From assembly GCF_009495755.1 (NCBI RefSeq), contig NZ_WIBJ01000031.1, positions 228,465-292,464 on the forward strand: a stretch of 64,000 nucleotides of DNA. The letters run 5' to 3'. The notes beneath the pieces are model-generated. The model was given only the letters and a program-made list of their open reading frames with translations, had not been told where the DNA came from and did no database searches. This stretch comes from Flavobacterium sp. LMO8 (GTDB lineage Bacteria; Bacteroidota; Bacteroidia; Flavobacteriales; Flavobacteriaceae). Shown piece after piece: positions 10,066-18,801 of this stretch (within the stretch, counting starts at the first letter, position 1; each line of letters opens with the position of its first letter). The translations under genes were made by a program, and so were the position numbers.

Positions 10066-10626
10066 TTAAAAAGATATTAAAGCAATGCCAAGACTTATAC
10101 TTCCTTGACTATTGTTGTTTAATTTAAATCCATAGGAAACAACTTCAATAAAAAGTTGCATTTCATCAGCTTCTAAGTTTAATTTTATTCTTTTAAATGT
10201 TCCAGATAATTCACCTCTTCCAATAGCAAATGTTTGTCCTAACCCAATATCAATTCCAATTCGAGTTTCTTCACCAATTTTTGGCATAATTCTAAGGTTT
10301 GAAAATAAGGGAGCTACCACTAATTTTTCAGAAAGTTTCATCCCTATACCTGAATTGATACTAAAGCCCAGCCATTTATTAAAATGCAAGCCATAGCCAA
10401 AATTAGCATTGATACCATCTGGAACAAACCAGCTGTTATTGGTTCTTCCATCTGGATAGACTTCTCCTCGATTTTTATTTCCTTGTAACGGAACGGAAAT
10501 TTCAAATTGAGTATATGTAATTTTATTTTTCGTTGGAATAGAATCGGAATCTTCAATAGTATATTCTACCTGTCCAAATGACAAGTTGAAAACAAACATG
10601 ACAAAAATTAGAATTTTATTTTTCAT
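10066..10626 (-). CDS. Hypothetical secreted protein, possible outer-membrane barrel
   Basis: 186 residues from the ATG at 10626, chosen because it begins a clean signal peptide (MKNKILIFVMFVFNLSFGQ); the open frame continues upstream inside truB. After the signal peptide the sequence is strand-rich with alternating glycine and hydrophobic residues (GLHFNKWLGFSINSGIGMKL; ISLGIALISF at the end), suggesting a small beta-barrel. I do not recognise a family. It overlaps the end of truB by 11 bp and abuts the YiiX-like gene, so it is translated from the same message. Confidence 0.6.
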   Translation of the reverse strand: MKNKILIFVMFVFNLSFGQVEYTIEDSDSIPTKNKITYTQFEISVPLQGNKNRGEVYPDGRTNNSWFVPDGINANFGYGLHFNKWLGFSINSGIGMKLSEKLVVAPLFSNLRIMPKIGEETRIGIDIGLGQTFAIGRGELSGTFKRIKLNLEADEMQLFIEVVSYGFKLNNNSQGSISLGIALISF

Positions 10627-11314
10627 CAAGGAGTGATTTTTCAAAATCATCTGGTGTAACTCCGTTTTCAACAGCATAATCGCCAATTTTTGTACGACGA
10701 AGCGCCGTTAAATGCCCGCCCGATTGTAACGCTAATCCAAAATCATACGCTAACGAACGAATGTATGTTCCTTTGCTGCATTTAACTCTAAAATCAACTT
10801 CGGGCAATTGAATTCGTGTGATTTCAAATTCGTAAATCGTAGTTTTTCTGGATTGAATTTCTACTTCTTCGCCAGCGCGCGCGTGTTCGTACAAACGTTT
10901 TCCGTCTTTTTTAATAGCAGAAAAAACAGGTGGTTTTTGGTCGATTTCACCAATAAACTGTTTTGTAGTTTCTAAAATTAAAGCTTCTGTAATATGTGCT
11001 GTTGGAAAAGTGGCATCGACTTCAGTTTCTAAATCATAAGATGGAGTAGTAGCTCCTAAAACAATAGTTCCAGTATATTCTTTGGCTTGCGCCTGAATTT
11101 CGGTAATGTTTTTGGTGAATTTTCCAGTACAAATAATTAATAAACCAGTCGCTAACGGATCTAAAGTTCCGGCGTGACCAATTTTAAATTTCTTTGGTAA
11201 ATCGTACTTGCGTTTTAAAATGTATTTCAATTTGTTCACCGCTTGAAAGGAAGACCATTTCAAGGGTTTGTCGATTAAAAGTACTTTTCCGGCTAAAATT
11301 TCTTCGGCATTCAT
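10616..11314 (-). CDS. truB: tRNA pseudouridine(55) synthase
   Basis: 232 residues; makes pseudouridine at position 55 in the T loop of tRNAs. Catalytic Asp52 lies in the signature GHAGTLDPLATG (residues 46-57). KCSKGTYIRSLAYDFG in the C-terminal half is the second conserved TruB block. The C-terminal PUA-like extension is absent, as usual for short Bacteroidetes TruBs. The start ATG overlaps the uppP stop by 1 bp (TAATG), indicating translational coupling. Confidence 0.96.
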   Translation of the reverse strand: MNAEEILAGKVLLIDKPLKWSSFQAVNKLKYILKRKYDLPKKFKIGHAGTLDPLATGLLIICTGKFTKNITEIQAQAKEYTGTIVLGATTPSYDLETEVDATFPTAHITEALILETTKQFIGEIDQKPPVFSAIKKDGKRLYEHARAGEEVEIQSRKTTIYEFEITRIQLPEVDFRVKCSKGTYIRSLAYDFGLALQSGGHLTALRRTKIGDYAVENGVTPDDFEKSLLDEK

Positions 11315-12099
11315 TAGATAATAGTTAATTTTTGTACGAAGAAATGAATCAATAGAATTGCAAATCCGGCAACGATTCGGTAATAACCAAAGATTTTAAA
11401 TCCGTGTTTGGTTAAAAATCCGATGAATGATTTGATAGCAATTAAGGCTACAATAAATCCGACTACATTTCCAATAATTAATAAATTAATTTGGTCGTCT
11501 GAAAGTACAAAACCATCTTTATAATAATCGTATGATTTTTTCAAAGTCGCTCCTAACATGGTTGGAATCGCTAAGAAAAACGAAAATTCGGCTGCTGTTG
11601 TTCGCGATAATTTTTGTGTCATTCCGCCTACAATGCTGGCACCACTTCTGGAAACACCAGGAATCATCGCTAAACATTGGAACAATCCAATTTTAAAAGC
11701 GGTTAAATACGAAATTTCTGTTCCTTCTGAATTTCCAAACCAATCATCGACTTTCAACAATAAAAATCCACCAATAATTAAGGAAATCGCTACTGTGATT
11801 GGATTTTCTAATAAACCATCAATAAAATCACTAAGCAATAATCCGAAAATTACGGCAGGAATAAAAGCAACAAATAATTTAAAGTAAAAATCAAGTGATT
11901 GAAAAAAACGTTTGAAATACAAAACAATTACAGAAAGTATTGTTCCTAATTGAATTACGATTGTAAAGAGTTTAGTAAAATCGTCTTGTGCAATGCCAAA
12001 AAAAGACGAAGCAATAATCATATGTCCCGTTGAAGAAACAGGTAAAAATTCGGTTATTCCTTCAATAATGGCAAGAATAATGGCTTGAAATGTATTCAT
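11314..12099 (-). CDS. uppP: Undecaprenyl-diphosphate phosphatase
   Basis: 261 residues, polytopic inner-membrane enzyme that dephosphorylates undecaprenyl diphosphate so the lipid carrier can be reused in cell-wall and O-antigen synthesis. Seen: [14 protein letters not shown] at residues 13-26 and [13 protein letters not shown] in the middle, the two BacA/UppP active-site motifs, and about eight hydrophobic segments. It sits between DUF3098 and truB. Confidence 0.96.
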   Translation of the reverse strand: MNTFQAIILAIIEGITEFLPVSSTGHMIIASSFFGIAQDDFTKLFTIVIQLGTILSVIVLYFKRFFQSLDFYFKLFVAFIPAVIFGLLLSDFIDGLLENPITVAISLIIGGFLLLKVDDWFGNSEGTEISYLTAFKIGLFQCLAMIPGVSRSGASIVGGMTQKLSRTTAAEFSFFLAIPTMLGATLKKSYDYYKDGFVLSDDQINLLIIGNVVGFIVALIAIKSFIGFLTKHGFKIFGYYRIVAGFAILLIHFFVQKLTII

Positions 12100-12106
12100 T
12101 TTAGTA

Positions 12107-12132
12107 ATTAGAGATTAGTGATTAGAGATTAG
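12107..12132. repeat. Tandem 14-bp spacer repeat
   Basis: ATTAGAGATTAGTG followed directly by ATTAGAGATTAG, between uppP and the DUF3098 gene. Low-complexity spacer sequence of the same flavour (ACTGAATACTGAACACT) follows to about 12168. Confidence 0.55.
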
Positions 12133-12166
12133 CAAAACCTGCTTACTAATAACTGAATACTGAACA

Positions 12167-12406
12167 CTATTTTTTAGGGTTTTTTAAAATCGAATAAATC
12201 GTAATTCCGAATCCGATTAAAACAACTGTTGGAGCCAAACGAATTCTTCTGAAACTAAACAATTCTTCACCATTAAAAACGTTAGGATCTTCGCTTCCGC
12301 CACCACTCATTAAAATGAATCCTAGTCCAATTACGGCCAATCCAACCAAAAGGATTTTATAATTTACTTTATCAAAAAGAAATTCAGGTTTATTGTTATT
12401 TTCCAT
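12167..12406 (-). CDS. DUF3098 small membrane protein
   Basis: 79 residues from the ATG at 12406 (MENNNKPEFLFDKVNYKI); the longer frame upstream lacks support. Two hydrophobic segments (about residues 17-35 and 50-72) flank a short loop with GGGSEDPN. This size, the FLFDKxNY start and the position between ftsX and uppP match DUF3098, a Bacteroidetes-specific family of unknown function. The link to FtsX by position suggests an envelope or division role, which is inference. Confidence 0.8.
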   Translation of the reverse strand: MENNNKPEFLFDKVNYKILLVGLAVIGLGFILMSGGGSEDPNVFNGEELFSFRRIRLAPTVVLIGFGITIYSILKNPKK

Positions 12407-12454
12407 ATTATAAATTTTTAAATCACTGTACACTTAATACTGGAACACTGATTA

Positions 12455-13330
12455 CTAGTAAAGATCATCTGTTTTTAAATTCAAGAAACGTTGTGTTGCA
12501 AAGAATGTACTGATAGAAGTAATTACGATTCCAACTACTAACACTCCTAAAATTACGATTGCAATAGAAACATAATCTTTTGCAATGCCTAAACTTGGGA
12601 ATAAACCATCTACATAAAACACTAAAGCCAATAAAGCAACAATAGCCAATCCAGAACCAATTAATCCTAATTTAATACTTCTCCAAATAAATGGTTTTCT
12701 GATGAACGATTTTGTTGCTCCCACCATTTGCATTGTTTTAATCGTAAATCGATGTGAATAAACAGAAAGACGTAACGAACTATTAATTAACAACATCGCA
12801 ACAACGGTTAAAATAGCACTGATGATTAAAATCCAAAGACTAATTTTAGTCACGTTATTGTTTACCATATCTACTAGTTCTTTATCGTAGATAATTTCCG
12901 AAACCATTTCGTTTTTACGAATGTTTCGCTCAATTTTCTTGATGCTATCTGCAATTACATAATCACCTTTTAAGTGAATGTCAAATGAATTTTGTAATGG
13001 ATTGAAACCTAAGAATTCCATAAAATCCTTACCCACAATATCTACATTGTTTTTAGCGGCACTGTCTTTATGAACAAAAACGAAGTCCTTAATGAATTTG
13101 GCATTTTTCATTTCTGTGTCAAATGCACTTATAGTAGAATCATTAGCATCGTTATTGAAGAAAACCGTCATAGGAATGTTTTCTTTAAAATCATTCGTTA
13201 TCTTTTTTGAATTGATTACAAAAAGTCCTAAAGCTCCTAAAAGAAACAATACTAAAAAGATACTTAAAACTACCGAAAAGTAGGACGAGATTAAACGTCG
13301 CTTGTTGTAATTTTCAAAAGATGATGCCAT
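12455..13330 (-). CDS. ftsX: Cell division protein FtsX
   Basis: 291 residues: N-terminal membrane helix (about 20-40), an extracytoplasmic domain (about 45-165), then three membrane helices (about 170-190, 220-240, 260-280). This is the FtsX plan; with FtsE it forms the ABC-like complex that controls peptidoglycan hydrolases at the septum. A conserved block (MQMVGATKSFIRKPF) before helix 3 is the FtsX/permease signature. ftsE is not in the window; in Bacteroidetes the two are often unlinked. First gene of the minus-strand run to 9447. Confidence 0.93.
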   Translation of the reverse strand: MASSFENYNKRRLISSYFSVVLSIFLVLFLLGALGLFVINSKKITNDFKENIPMTVFFNNDANDSTISAFDTEMKNAKFIKDFVFVHKDSAAKNNVDIVGKDFMEFLGFNPLQNSFDIHLKGDYVIADSIKKIERNIRKNEMVSEIIYDKELVDMVNNNVTKISLWILIISAILTVVAMLLINSSLRLSVYSHRFTIKTMQMVGATKSFIRKPFIWRSIKLGLIGSGLAIVALLALVFYVDGLFPSLGIAKDYVSIAIVILGVLVVGIVITSISTFFATQRFLNLKTDDLY

Positions 13331-13418
13331 AAAATTCTATTTAAGCCGTAAAAATAGTAAAGATATTTTGTTTACATAGAATATAACAACAAAGTTTTAA
13401 CTTTAGTATTATAAAACG

Positions 13419-13426
13419 TATTTTTG
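13419..13426 (+). promoter_or_regulatory. Candidate -7 box for leuS
   Basis: TATTTTTG matches TAnnTTTG, 41 bp before the leuS ATG, in the divergent spacer with ftsX. No TTG at the expected -33 distance. Confidence 0.4.
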
Positions 13427-13467
13427 CACCTTATTTTTTCGGATAAAACCGATAACAGAAAACTGAC

Positions 13468-16425
13468 ATGAAATACCACCACGAAAAAATCGAAGCCAAA
13501 TGGCAACAATATTGGGCAGAAAACCAAACTTTTGCTGCATCAAATAACAGTGAAAAACCAAAATACTATGTATTAGATATGTTTCCTTATCCTTCTGGAG
13601 CTGGGTTACACGTTGGGCATCCACTGGGTTATATTGCTTCTGATATTGTCGCAAGATATAAAAGACATCAAGGGTTTAATGTGTTGCATCCACAAGGATA
13701 TGATTCATTTGGTTTGCCAGCCGAACAATATGCGATTCAAACGGGTCAACATCCAGCGGATACGACTCGTATGAATATTGAAGGTGGTGTGGATAAATCA
13801 GGAAACACGATTCAAGGCTACAGAAATCAGTTGGATAGAATTGGTTTTTCTTTCGATTGGAGTCGTGAAGTGCGTACTTCTAATCCCGATTATTACAAGC
13901 ATACGCAGTGGATTTTCATTCAATTATTCGAATCTTGGTACAATAAAAATTCGGATAAAGCGGAAAGCATTTGTACGTTAATACAAGAATTTGAAAAAAA
14001 CGGAAATGCAAATGTAAATGCGGTTTGTGATGATAACATTGCGCCATTTTCAGCTGAAGATTGGAAAACATTTTCATCAGAAGAACAACAAAAAATACTT
14101 TTACAATACAGATTAACCTATTTAGCTGAAACCGAAGTAAACTGGTGCGCAGCTTTAGGAACCGTTTTAGCGAATGACGAAATTGTAAACGGCGTTTCAG
14201 AACGTGGTGGACATCCAGTGGTTCGTAAGAAAATGACACAATGGAGTATGCGAATTTCTGCTTATGCGGAACGTTTATTGCAAGGTCTAAACGAAATCGA
14301 CTGGAGTGAATCGATCAAAGAATCGCAAAGAAATTGGATCGGAAAATCAGTTGGAGCAATGGTTTCGTTCAATGTAAACAATCACGATGAGAAAATTGAT
14401 GTCTTTACAACTCGTCCTGATACCATTTTCGGAGTTACCTTTATGACATTAGCTCCAGAACACGATTTGGTTGCTCAAATTACCACTCCAGAACAAAAAG
14501 CTGCGGTGGAAGCCTATGTAGAAGCTACAGCAAAACGTTCAGAACGTGAAAGAATGGCAGATGTAAAGACCATTTCAGGAGTTTTCACAGGTGCTTATGC
14601 CGAACATCCATTTACAAAAGAACCAATTCCGGTTTGGATTGGCGATTACGTATTAGCAGGTTACGGAACTGGAGCTGTAATGGCCGTTCCATGTGGTGAT
14701 GAGCGCGATTATGCTTTCGCGAATTTCTTCAAAGGAACGCAAGGAATGCCAGAAATTAAAAACATTTTCAACCAAGATATTTCAGAAGCAGCTTTTGGAG
14801 AAAAAAGCGGTTTCGAATTAATAAATTCTGATTTCTTAAACGGATTAGATTACAAATCGGGAACGAAAAAAATCATCGAAGAATTAGAAAAAATAAGCGC
14901 AGGAAATGCAAAAGTAAATTACCGTTTACGTGATGCCGTTTTCTCTCGCCAAAGATATTGGGGTGAACCTTTTCCTGTTTATTATGTGAATGGTTTACCA
15001 CAAATGATTGACAAAAAACATTTGCCAATTGTTTTACCAGAAGTTGAAAAATATTTACCTACCGAAGACGGTCAGCCACCATTAGGTAACGCAACCGTTT
15101 GGGCTTGGGATACAGAAAAAAATGCAGTAGTTAGCAATGATTTAATTGATAACACAAAAGTTTTCCCACTAGAATTAAACACCATGCCAGGTTGGGCAGG
15201 TTCTTCTTGGTATTGGATGCGTTATATGGATGCACACAACACCGAAGATTTTGCTAACGAAGAAGCTATTAAATATTGGGAAAGCGTAGATTTATACATT
15301 GGTGGAAGCGAGCACGCAACCGGACATTTATTGTATTCTCGTTTTTGGAATAAATTCTTAAAAGACAGAGGTTATGCACCAACCGAAGAACCTTTCAAAA
15401 AACTGATTAATCAGGGAATGATTTTAGGGATGAGTGCTTTTGTTTATCAATCCGTAAGTGAAAACAAATCAGCTCCAACATTATATATATCAAAGGAACT
15501 ACTCAATAAAGATTCTATTGAAAGTAATTGGATTGAAAGAAAAAGAGAAATTTTTTCAAATGCAGGTTTGTCAGAAGAAGAAATTAAAGCAGTTGTTTTT
15601 AGAGCAATTCATATTGACGTTTCTACTCTTAAAAATGAAAATGAAGTTGATTTAGTCAAATTAAAAGATTGGAGAAGTGAATTTAATGACGGGGTTTTCT
15701 TAACTGAAGATGATGGTAAATTTATCGTTCTAAGAGAAGTAGAAAAAATGTCGAAATCGAAATACAATGTGGTTTCGCCAGATGATATTTGTGAAGAATA
15801 TGGAGCAGATACTCTACGTTTATACGAAATGTTTTTAGGACCATTAGAGCAATCTAAACCTTGGAACACAGCAGGAATTACAGGAGTTGCTGGTTTCTTG
15901 AAAAAACTATGGAGATTATACTTTGATGACAATGGTTCAGTAATTGTAAACGACGAACCAACGGCAGAAATGTACAAATCGTTACATAAAACCATCAAAA
16001 AAGTAACGGAAGACATTGAGAATTTCTCATTCAATACGTCGGTTTCTCAATTCATGATTTGCGTGAACGAATTGCAACAATTAAAATGTAATCATAGAGA
16101 GATTTTAGAACCGTTAGCGATTTTAGTTTCACCATATGCGCCACATATTGCAGAAGAATTATGGAGCGCTTTAGGTCACGAAGGGTCAATTGCAACCGTT
16201 GCTTTCCCAAAATTTGAAGAAAAATATTTGGTTGAATCTGAAAAAGAATATCCGGTTTCATTCAACGGAAAAATGCGTTTCACCATTAAATTACCATTAG
16301 ATTTAACCAAAGAGCAAATTCAAGAAATTGTTTTAGCAGACGAAAGAACTATTGCACAATTAGCAGGAAATACACCAAAGAATATTATTATCGTTCCAGG
16401 TAAAATTATTAATTTGGTAGGGTAA
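13468..16425 (+). CDS. leuS: Leucine--tRNA ligase
   Basis: 985 residues, class I synthetase charging tRNA-Leu. Seen: HIGH-type motif HVGH at residues 48-51 after PYPSGAGL, the CP1 editing region (FTTRPDTIFGVTFMTLAPEH; YAFANFF downstream), WYWMRYMD, the KMSKS loop at about residue 760, and the C-terminal anticodon domain. It is longer than E. coli LeuRS (860) because of insertions at about residues 152-200 and 660-755, as in other Bacteroidetes. The stretch at 15437-15735 uses codons (AGA, ATA, GTC) that look different from the rest of the gene. A strong terminator follows. Confidence 0.97.
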   Translation: MKYHHEKIEAKWQQYWAENQTFAASNNSEKPKYYVLDMFPYPSGAGLHVGHPLGYIASDIVARYKRHQGFNVLHPQGYDSFGLPAEQYAIQTGQHPADTTRMNIEGGVDKSGNTIQGYRNQLDRIGFSFDWSREVRTSNPDYYKHTQWIFIQLFESWYNKNSDKAESICTLIQEFEKNGNANVNAVCDDNIAPFSAEDWKTFSSEEQQKILLQYRLTYLAETEVNWCAALGTVLANDEIVNGVSERGGHPVVRKKMTQWSMRISAYAERLLQGLNEIDWSESIKESQRNWIGKSVGAMVSFNVNNHDEKIDVFTTRPDTIFGVTFMTLAPEHDLVAQITTPEQKAAVEAYVEATAKRSERERMADVKTISGVFTGAYAEHPFTKEPIPVWIGDYVLAGYGTGAVMAVPCGDERDYAFANFFKGTQGMPEIKNIFNQDISEAAFGEKSGFELINSDFLNGLDYKSGTKKIIEELEKISAGNAKVNYRLRDAVFSRQRYWGEPFPVYYVNGLPQMIDKKHLPIVLPEVEKYLPTEDGQPPLGNATVWAWDTEKNAVVSNDLIDNTKVFPLELNTMPGWAGSSWYWMRYMDAHNTEDFANEEAIKYWESVDLYIGGSEHATGHLLYSRFWNKFLKDRGYAPTEEPFKKLINQGMILGMSAFVYQSVSENKSAPTLYISKELLNKDSIESNWIERKREIFSNAGLSEEEIKAVVFRAIHIDVSTLKNENEVDLVKLKDWRSEFNDGVFLTEDDGKFIVLREVEKMSKSKYNVVSPDDICEEYGADTLRLYEMFLGPLEQSKPWNTAGITGVAGFLKKLWRLYFDDNGSVIVNDEPTAEMYKSLHKTIKKVTEDIENFSFNTSVSQFMICVNELQQLKCNHREILEPLAILVSPYAPHIAEELWSALGHEGSIATVAFPKFEEKYLVESEKEYPVSFNGKMRFTIKLPLDLTKEQIQEIVLADERTIAQLAGNTPKNIIIVPGKIINLVG

Positions 16426-16454
16426 TCCTAAAAGCAAATAAATTTTAAATTTAT

Positions 16455-16488
16455 AATCCCAAGCTTTTCTTAGCTTGGGATTTTTTAT
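16455..16488 (+). terminator. Rho-independent terminator after leuS
   Basis: Perfect 11-bp stem (AATCCCAAGCT, 16455-16465, with 16472-16482), 6-nt loop, then a T run. Confidence 0.85.
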
Positions 16489-16534
16489 TTGACTTTGAAA
16501 TTTTTAAACAAAAATGTTTGTTTTAGGTATAAAA

Positions 16535-16572
16535 AACATGTTTTTTGTTAAATTTTTGCATTTTAACATGTT
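16535..16572. promoter_or_regulatory. Paired AACATGTT palindromes, candidate operator
   Basis: The 8-bp palindrome AACATGTT occurs at 16535-16542 and 16565-16572, exactly 30 bp apart; the second is extended to the perfect 12-bp palindrome TTAACATGTTAA. They lie in the 256-bp spacer upstream of the gene at 16682, so a dimeric regulator binding on one face of the helix is possible. No family is assigned. Confidence 0.35.
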
Positions 16573-16681
16573 AATCTGAGGTTAGTTGTTGAAAAATGTA
16601 TATATTTAGAAATCAAAAAATTATGATTATTATTTTTTTAAAATAAATCTACTAGTTTTATTAATCCCAAATCGATAAACT

Positions 16682-17278
16682 ATGAAGAAAAATATAACTA
16701 TTTCAGTAGTGCTGTTTTTTGTTTCTTGTTTTGTATTCTCTTTAAATGCTCAAGTTTCAGACAGTAATTTGTCAAAAAAGTTTTCAACTTTATTCAACAA
16801 TTCATCTAGCTATCAAAATTATAAGATGGTCAATAAAGATGACGCTTTAGATTTTCAAACCTATCTTCAGAATTATATTCAGCTGGAACAGTCTAATCAA
16901 CTTGCTTTAAAAAATACGTTGATTGAAAATGAAAAAGAACTTTTGGTTTTAAAACAAGAAATGTCCGAGTTGATTACTATAAATCAAATGTTAATTCAAG
17001 ATAGCGATAATGTTAGTCTTTTTGGAATGGCAATAAATAGAGATACCTATTATGTTTTTGTTTGGGTATTGTTTTTAGGGTTACTACTTTTTTCAATTGC
17101 GATGTATTATCGATTTAAAAAAGCTAACAAAATAACGGAAAGTTCTAAAATGGTTTTGCAAGAATTAGAAGATGAATATGAAAATTTCAGAAGAGTATGT
17201 ATAGAACGTGAACAAAGTTTAAGAAGACAATTGTTTGATGAGATAAAAAAAACCAATGAATTAAGAGATGCTTCTTAA
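16682..17278 (+). CDS. Hypothetical membrane protein with coiled coil
   Basis: 198 residues. Signal peptide (1-23, ending SLNAQ), an extracytoplasmic helical segment with predicted coiled coil (about 62-105, EQSNQLALKNTLIENEKE), one membrane helix (about 121-142, YVFVWVLFLGLLLFSIAMYY), and a charged C-terminal coiled coil (145-195). No catalytic motif. Related proteins occur across Flavobacterium without known function; some database names for them are, I believe, unreliable. Two AACATGTT palindromes lie upstream and a terminator follows directly, so it is a single-gene transcript. Confidence 0.7.
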   Translation: MKKNITISVVLFFVSCFVFSLNAQVSDSNLSKKFSTLFNNSSSYQNYKMVNKDDALDFQTYLQNYIQLEQSNQLALKNTLIENEKELLVLKQEMSELITINQMLIQDSDNVSLFGMAINRDTYYVFVWVLFLGLLLFSIAMYYRFKKANKITESSKMVLQELEDEYENFRRVCIEREQSLRRQLFDEIKKTNELRDAS

Positions 17279-17297
17279 TTAGAAATTTTTAGTATTT

Positions 17298-17329
17298 AAA
17301 CCTTCTTAGAAAAGAAGGTTTTTTTTTGA
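17298..17329 (+). terminator. Rho-independent terminator
   Basis: Perfect 10-bp stem (AAACCTTCTT) with 4-nt loop and a run of nine T, following the gene at 16682. Confidence 0.85.
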
Positions 17330-17417
17330 GTTTAAAAAAATAATAGTTCAAACGAGAATTTTTTTTGTAACATTTTTCATTTTTTACGTATAATAGATAA
17401 ACTAAAAAACTATAAAA

Positions 17418-17840
17418 ATGGAAAAGAGAAACATTGGAAAAATAATTGCTGGAGTTGTGGTCATTGGGTTTATATTTATTGCCGCTTTAATGTTTGGTTT
17501 GCCAAGATATAACGTATGGCAACAAGAAATGGCAGGAAAAGCAGAAATGGCAAAAGCCGAACAAAATCGTAGAATTTTAGTAGAAGAAGCAAAAGCCAAA
17601 TTAGAAGCAGAAAAATTAAACGCCCAAGCCGAAATTGAACGCGCAAAAGGTATGGCAGAAGCAATGAAATTAGAAAACGGAACATTAAGCGAAACCTATA
17701 ACCAATATTTATTCATTAGAACGTTAGAAAAATTAGCAGATAAAGGCGATTTACCGCAAATTATCTATGTGCCAACTAACGGAATGGTTCCAGTAATGGA
17801 TGTTTCTAAAAAATCACCAGTAAAGCAAATGAAAGAGTAA
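17418..17840 (+). CDS. Small membrane-anchored coiled-coil protein (prohibitin-stalk-like)
   Basis: 140 residues: one N-terminal membrane helix (about 8-28), then an Ala/Glu/Lys-rich helix (30-85, with repeated EAKAKLEAEKLNAQAEIERA pattern) and a C-terminal part (TYNQYLFIRTLEKLADKGD ... IIYVPTNGMVPVMDV). The helical portion and the tail resemble the region after the SPFH domain in prohibitin/HflK-type proteins, but the SPFH domain itself is missing. I infer a membrane scaffold role; no enzyme activity is suggested. Confidence 0.65.
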   Translation: MEKRNIGKIIAGVVVIGFIFIAALMFGLPRYNVWQQEMAGKAEMAKAEQNRRILVEEAKAKLEAEKLNAQAEIERAKGMAEAMKLENGTLSETYNQYLFIRTLEKLADKGDLPQIIYVPTNGMVPVMDVSKKSPVKQMKE

Positions 17841-17944
17841 TTGTTTTTAGAATTATTTAACGAATGCCAAAATGTCATTTTGTATCTTTGGCTTGTAATT
17901 TGTTGTTGATTTTAGTAAATTTAGAAATTTAAAATATAAAAGAT

Positions 17945-18640
17945 ATGTGGACATATTATATCATTATTGGAGCTATTGCTCTTGTGAGTTGGTTAGTAAG
18001 TAATAAATTGAAGAGCAAGTTTGCTCATTATTCTAAAGTTACGTTACGAAACGGAATGAGTGGTGCTGAAATTGCAGAAAAAATGTTGCAAGACCACGGA
18101 ATTACCGATGTAAAAGTAATTTCAACACCTGGTCAATTAACAGATCATTACAACCCAGCAAACAAAACAGTTAATTTGTCAGAAGCAGTTTATAACCAAA
18201 GAAATGCTGCGGCAGCGGCAGTAGCGGCTCACGAATGTGGTCACGCTGTGCAACATGCTCATGCGTATCAATGGTTAACGATGCGTTCTAAAATGGTGCC
18301 TGTAGTAAACATTTCGTCAAGTATGTCGCAATGGTTAATTATGGGAGGTTTAATTTTAGGATTTGCTTCAAAATCAGGTATTGGTTTTTATGTAGCGGTT
18401 GCAGGTTTAATTTTAATGGCAATTGCAACTACTTTTAGTTTTGTAACACTTCCAGTAGAGTACGATGCGAGTAACAGAGCTTTAGCTTGGTTAAAAAATA
18501 AAAATATGGTAAGTCAGCAAGAATATGCTGGTGCTGAAGATTCATTAAAATGGGCAGCAAGAACATATGTAGTTGCCGCTTTAGGAGCTTTAGCGTCGTT
18601 ATTATATTGGGCTTTCCAAATTTTAGGTTCGAGAGACTAA
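17945..18640 (+). CDS. Zinc metallopeptidase, YugP family
   Basis: 231 residues, membrane-bound neutral zinc metallopeptidase. Seen: N-terminal membrane helix (1-19), the HExxH zinc site H96-E97-C-G-H100 in AAHECGHAVQHA, and two or three further hydrophobic segments (about 120-165 and 205-225). PVEYDASNRALAWL is a YugP/Zn_peptidase_2 signature. The substrate of this family is not established. A terminator hairpin follows the stop. Confidence 0.88.
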   Translation: MWTYYIIIGAIALVSWLVSNKLKSKFAHYSKVTLRNGMSGAEIAEKMLQDHGITDVKVISTPGQLTDHYNPANKTVNLSEAVYNQRNAAAAAVAAHECGHAVQHAHAYQWLTMRSKMVPVVNISSSMSQWLIMGGLILGFASKSGIGFYVAVAGLILMAIATTFSFVTLPVEYDASNRALAWLKNKNMVSQQEYAGAEDSLKWAARTYVVAALGALASLLYWAFQILGSRD

Positions 18641-18660
18641 ACGAATATTTTATAAAATTA

Positions 18661-18694
18661 AAATCCGTCAGACGCAAGTATGACGGATTTTTTT
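18661..18694 (+). terminator. Rho-independent terminator after the metallopeptidase
   Basis: Perfect 10-bp stem (AAATCCGTCA, 18661-18670, with 18681-18690) followed by T residues. Confidence 0.85.
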
Positions 18695-18712
18695 AATAAA
18701 ATTATATTAGTT

Positions 18713-18787
18713 TGTCATTTCGACGTAAGGAGAAATCTCATAATTCGAGACTTTTGATATGTGACTTCTCCTTACGTCGAAGTGACA
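18713..18787. repeat. 75-bp imperfect palindrome in a convergent spacer
   Basis: Arms of 22 bp (18713-18734 and 18766-18787) match at 21 of 22 positions, the exception being a G-U-compatible pair; the 31-nt centre contains a smaller TCTC/GAGA pairing. The arm carries CGACGTAAGGAGAA. It lies between the terminator of the metallopeptidase and the end of the Lrp gene. This arm type looks like a REP/MITE-like element dispersed in Flavobacterium genomes (memory, not checked). Confidence 0.75.
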
Positions 18788-18801
18788 ATATTTAAAAAAA
18801 A

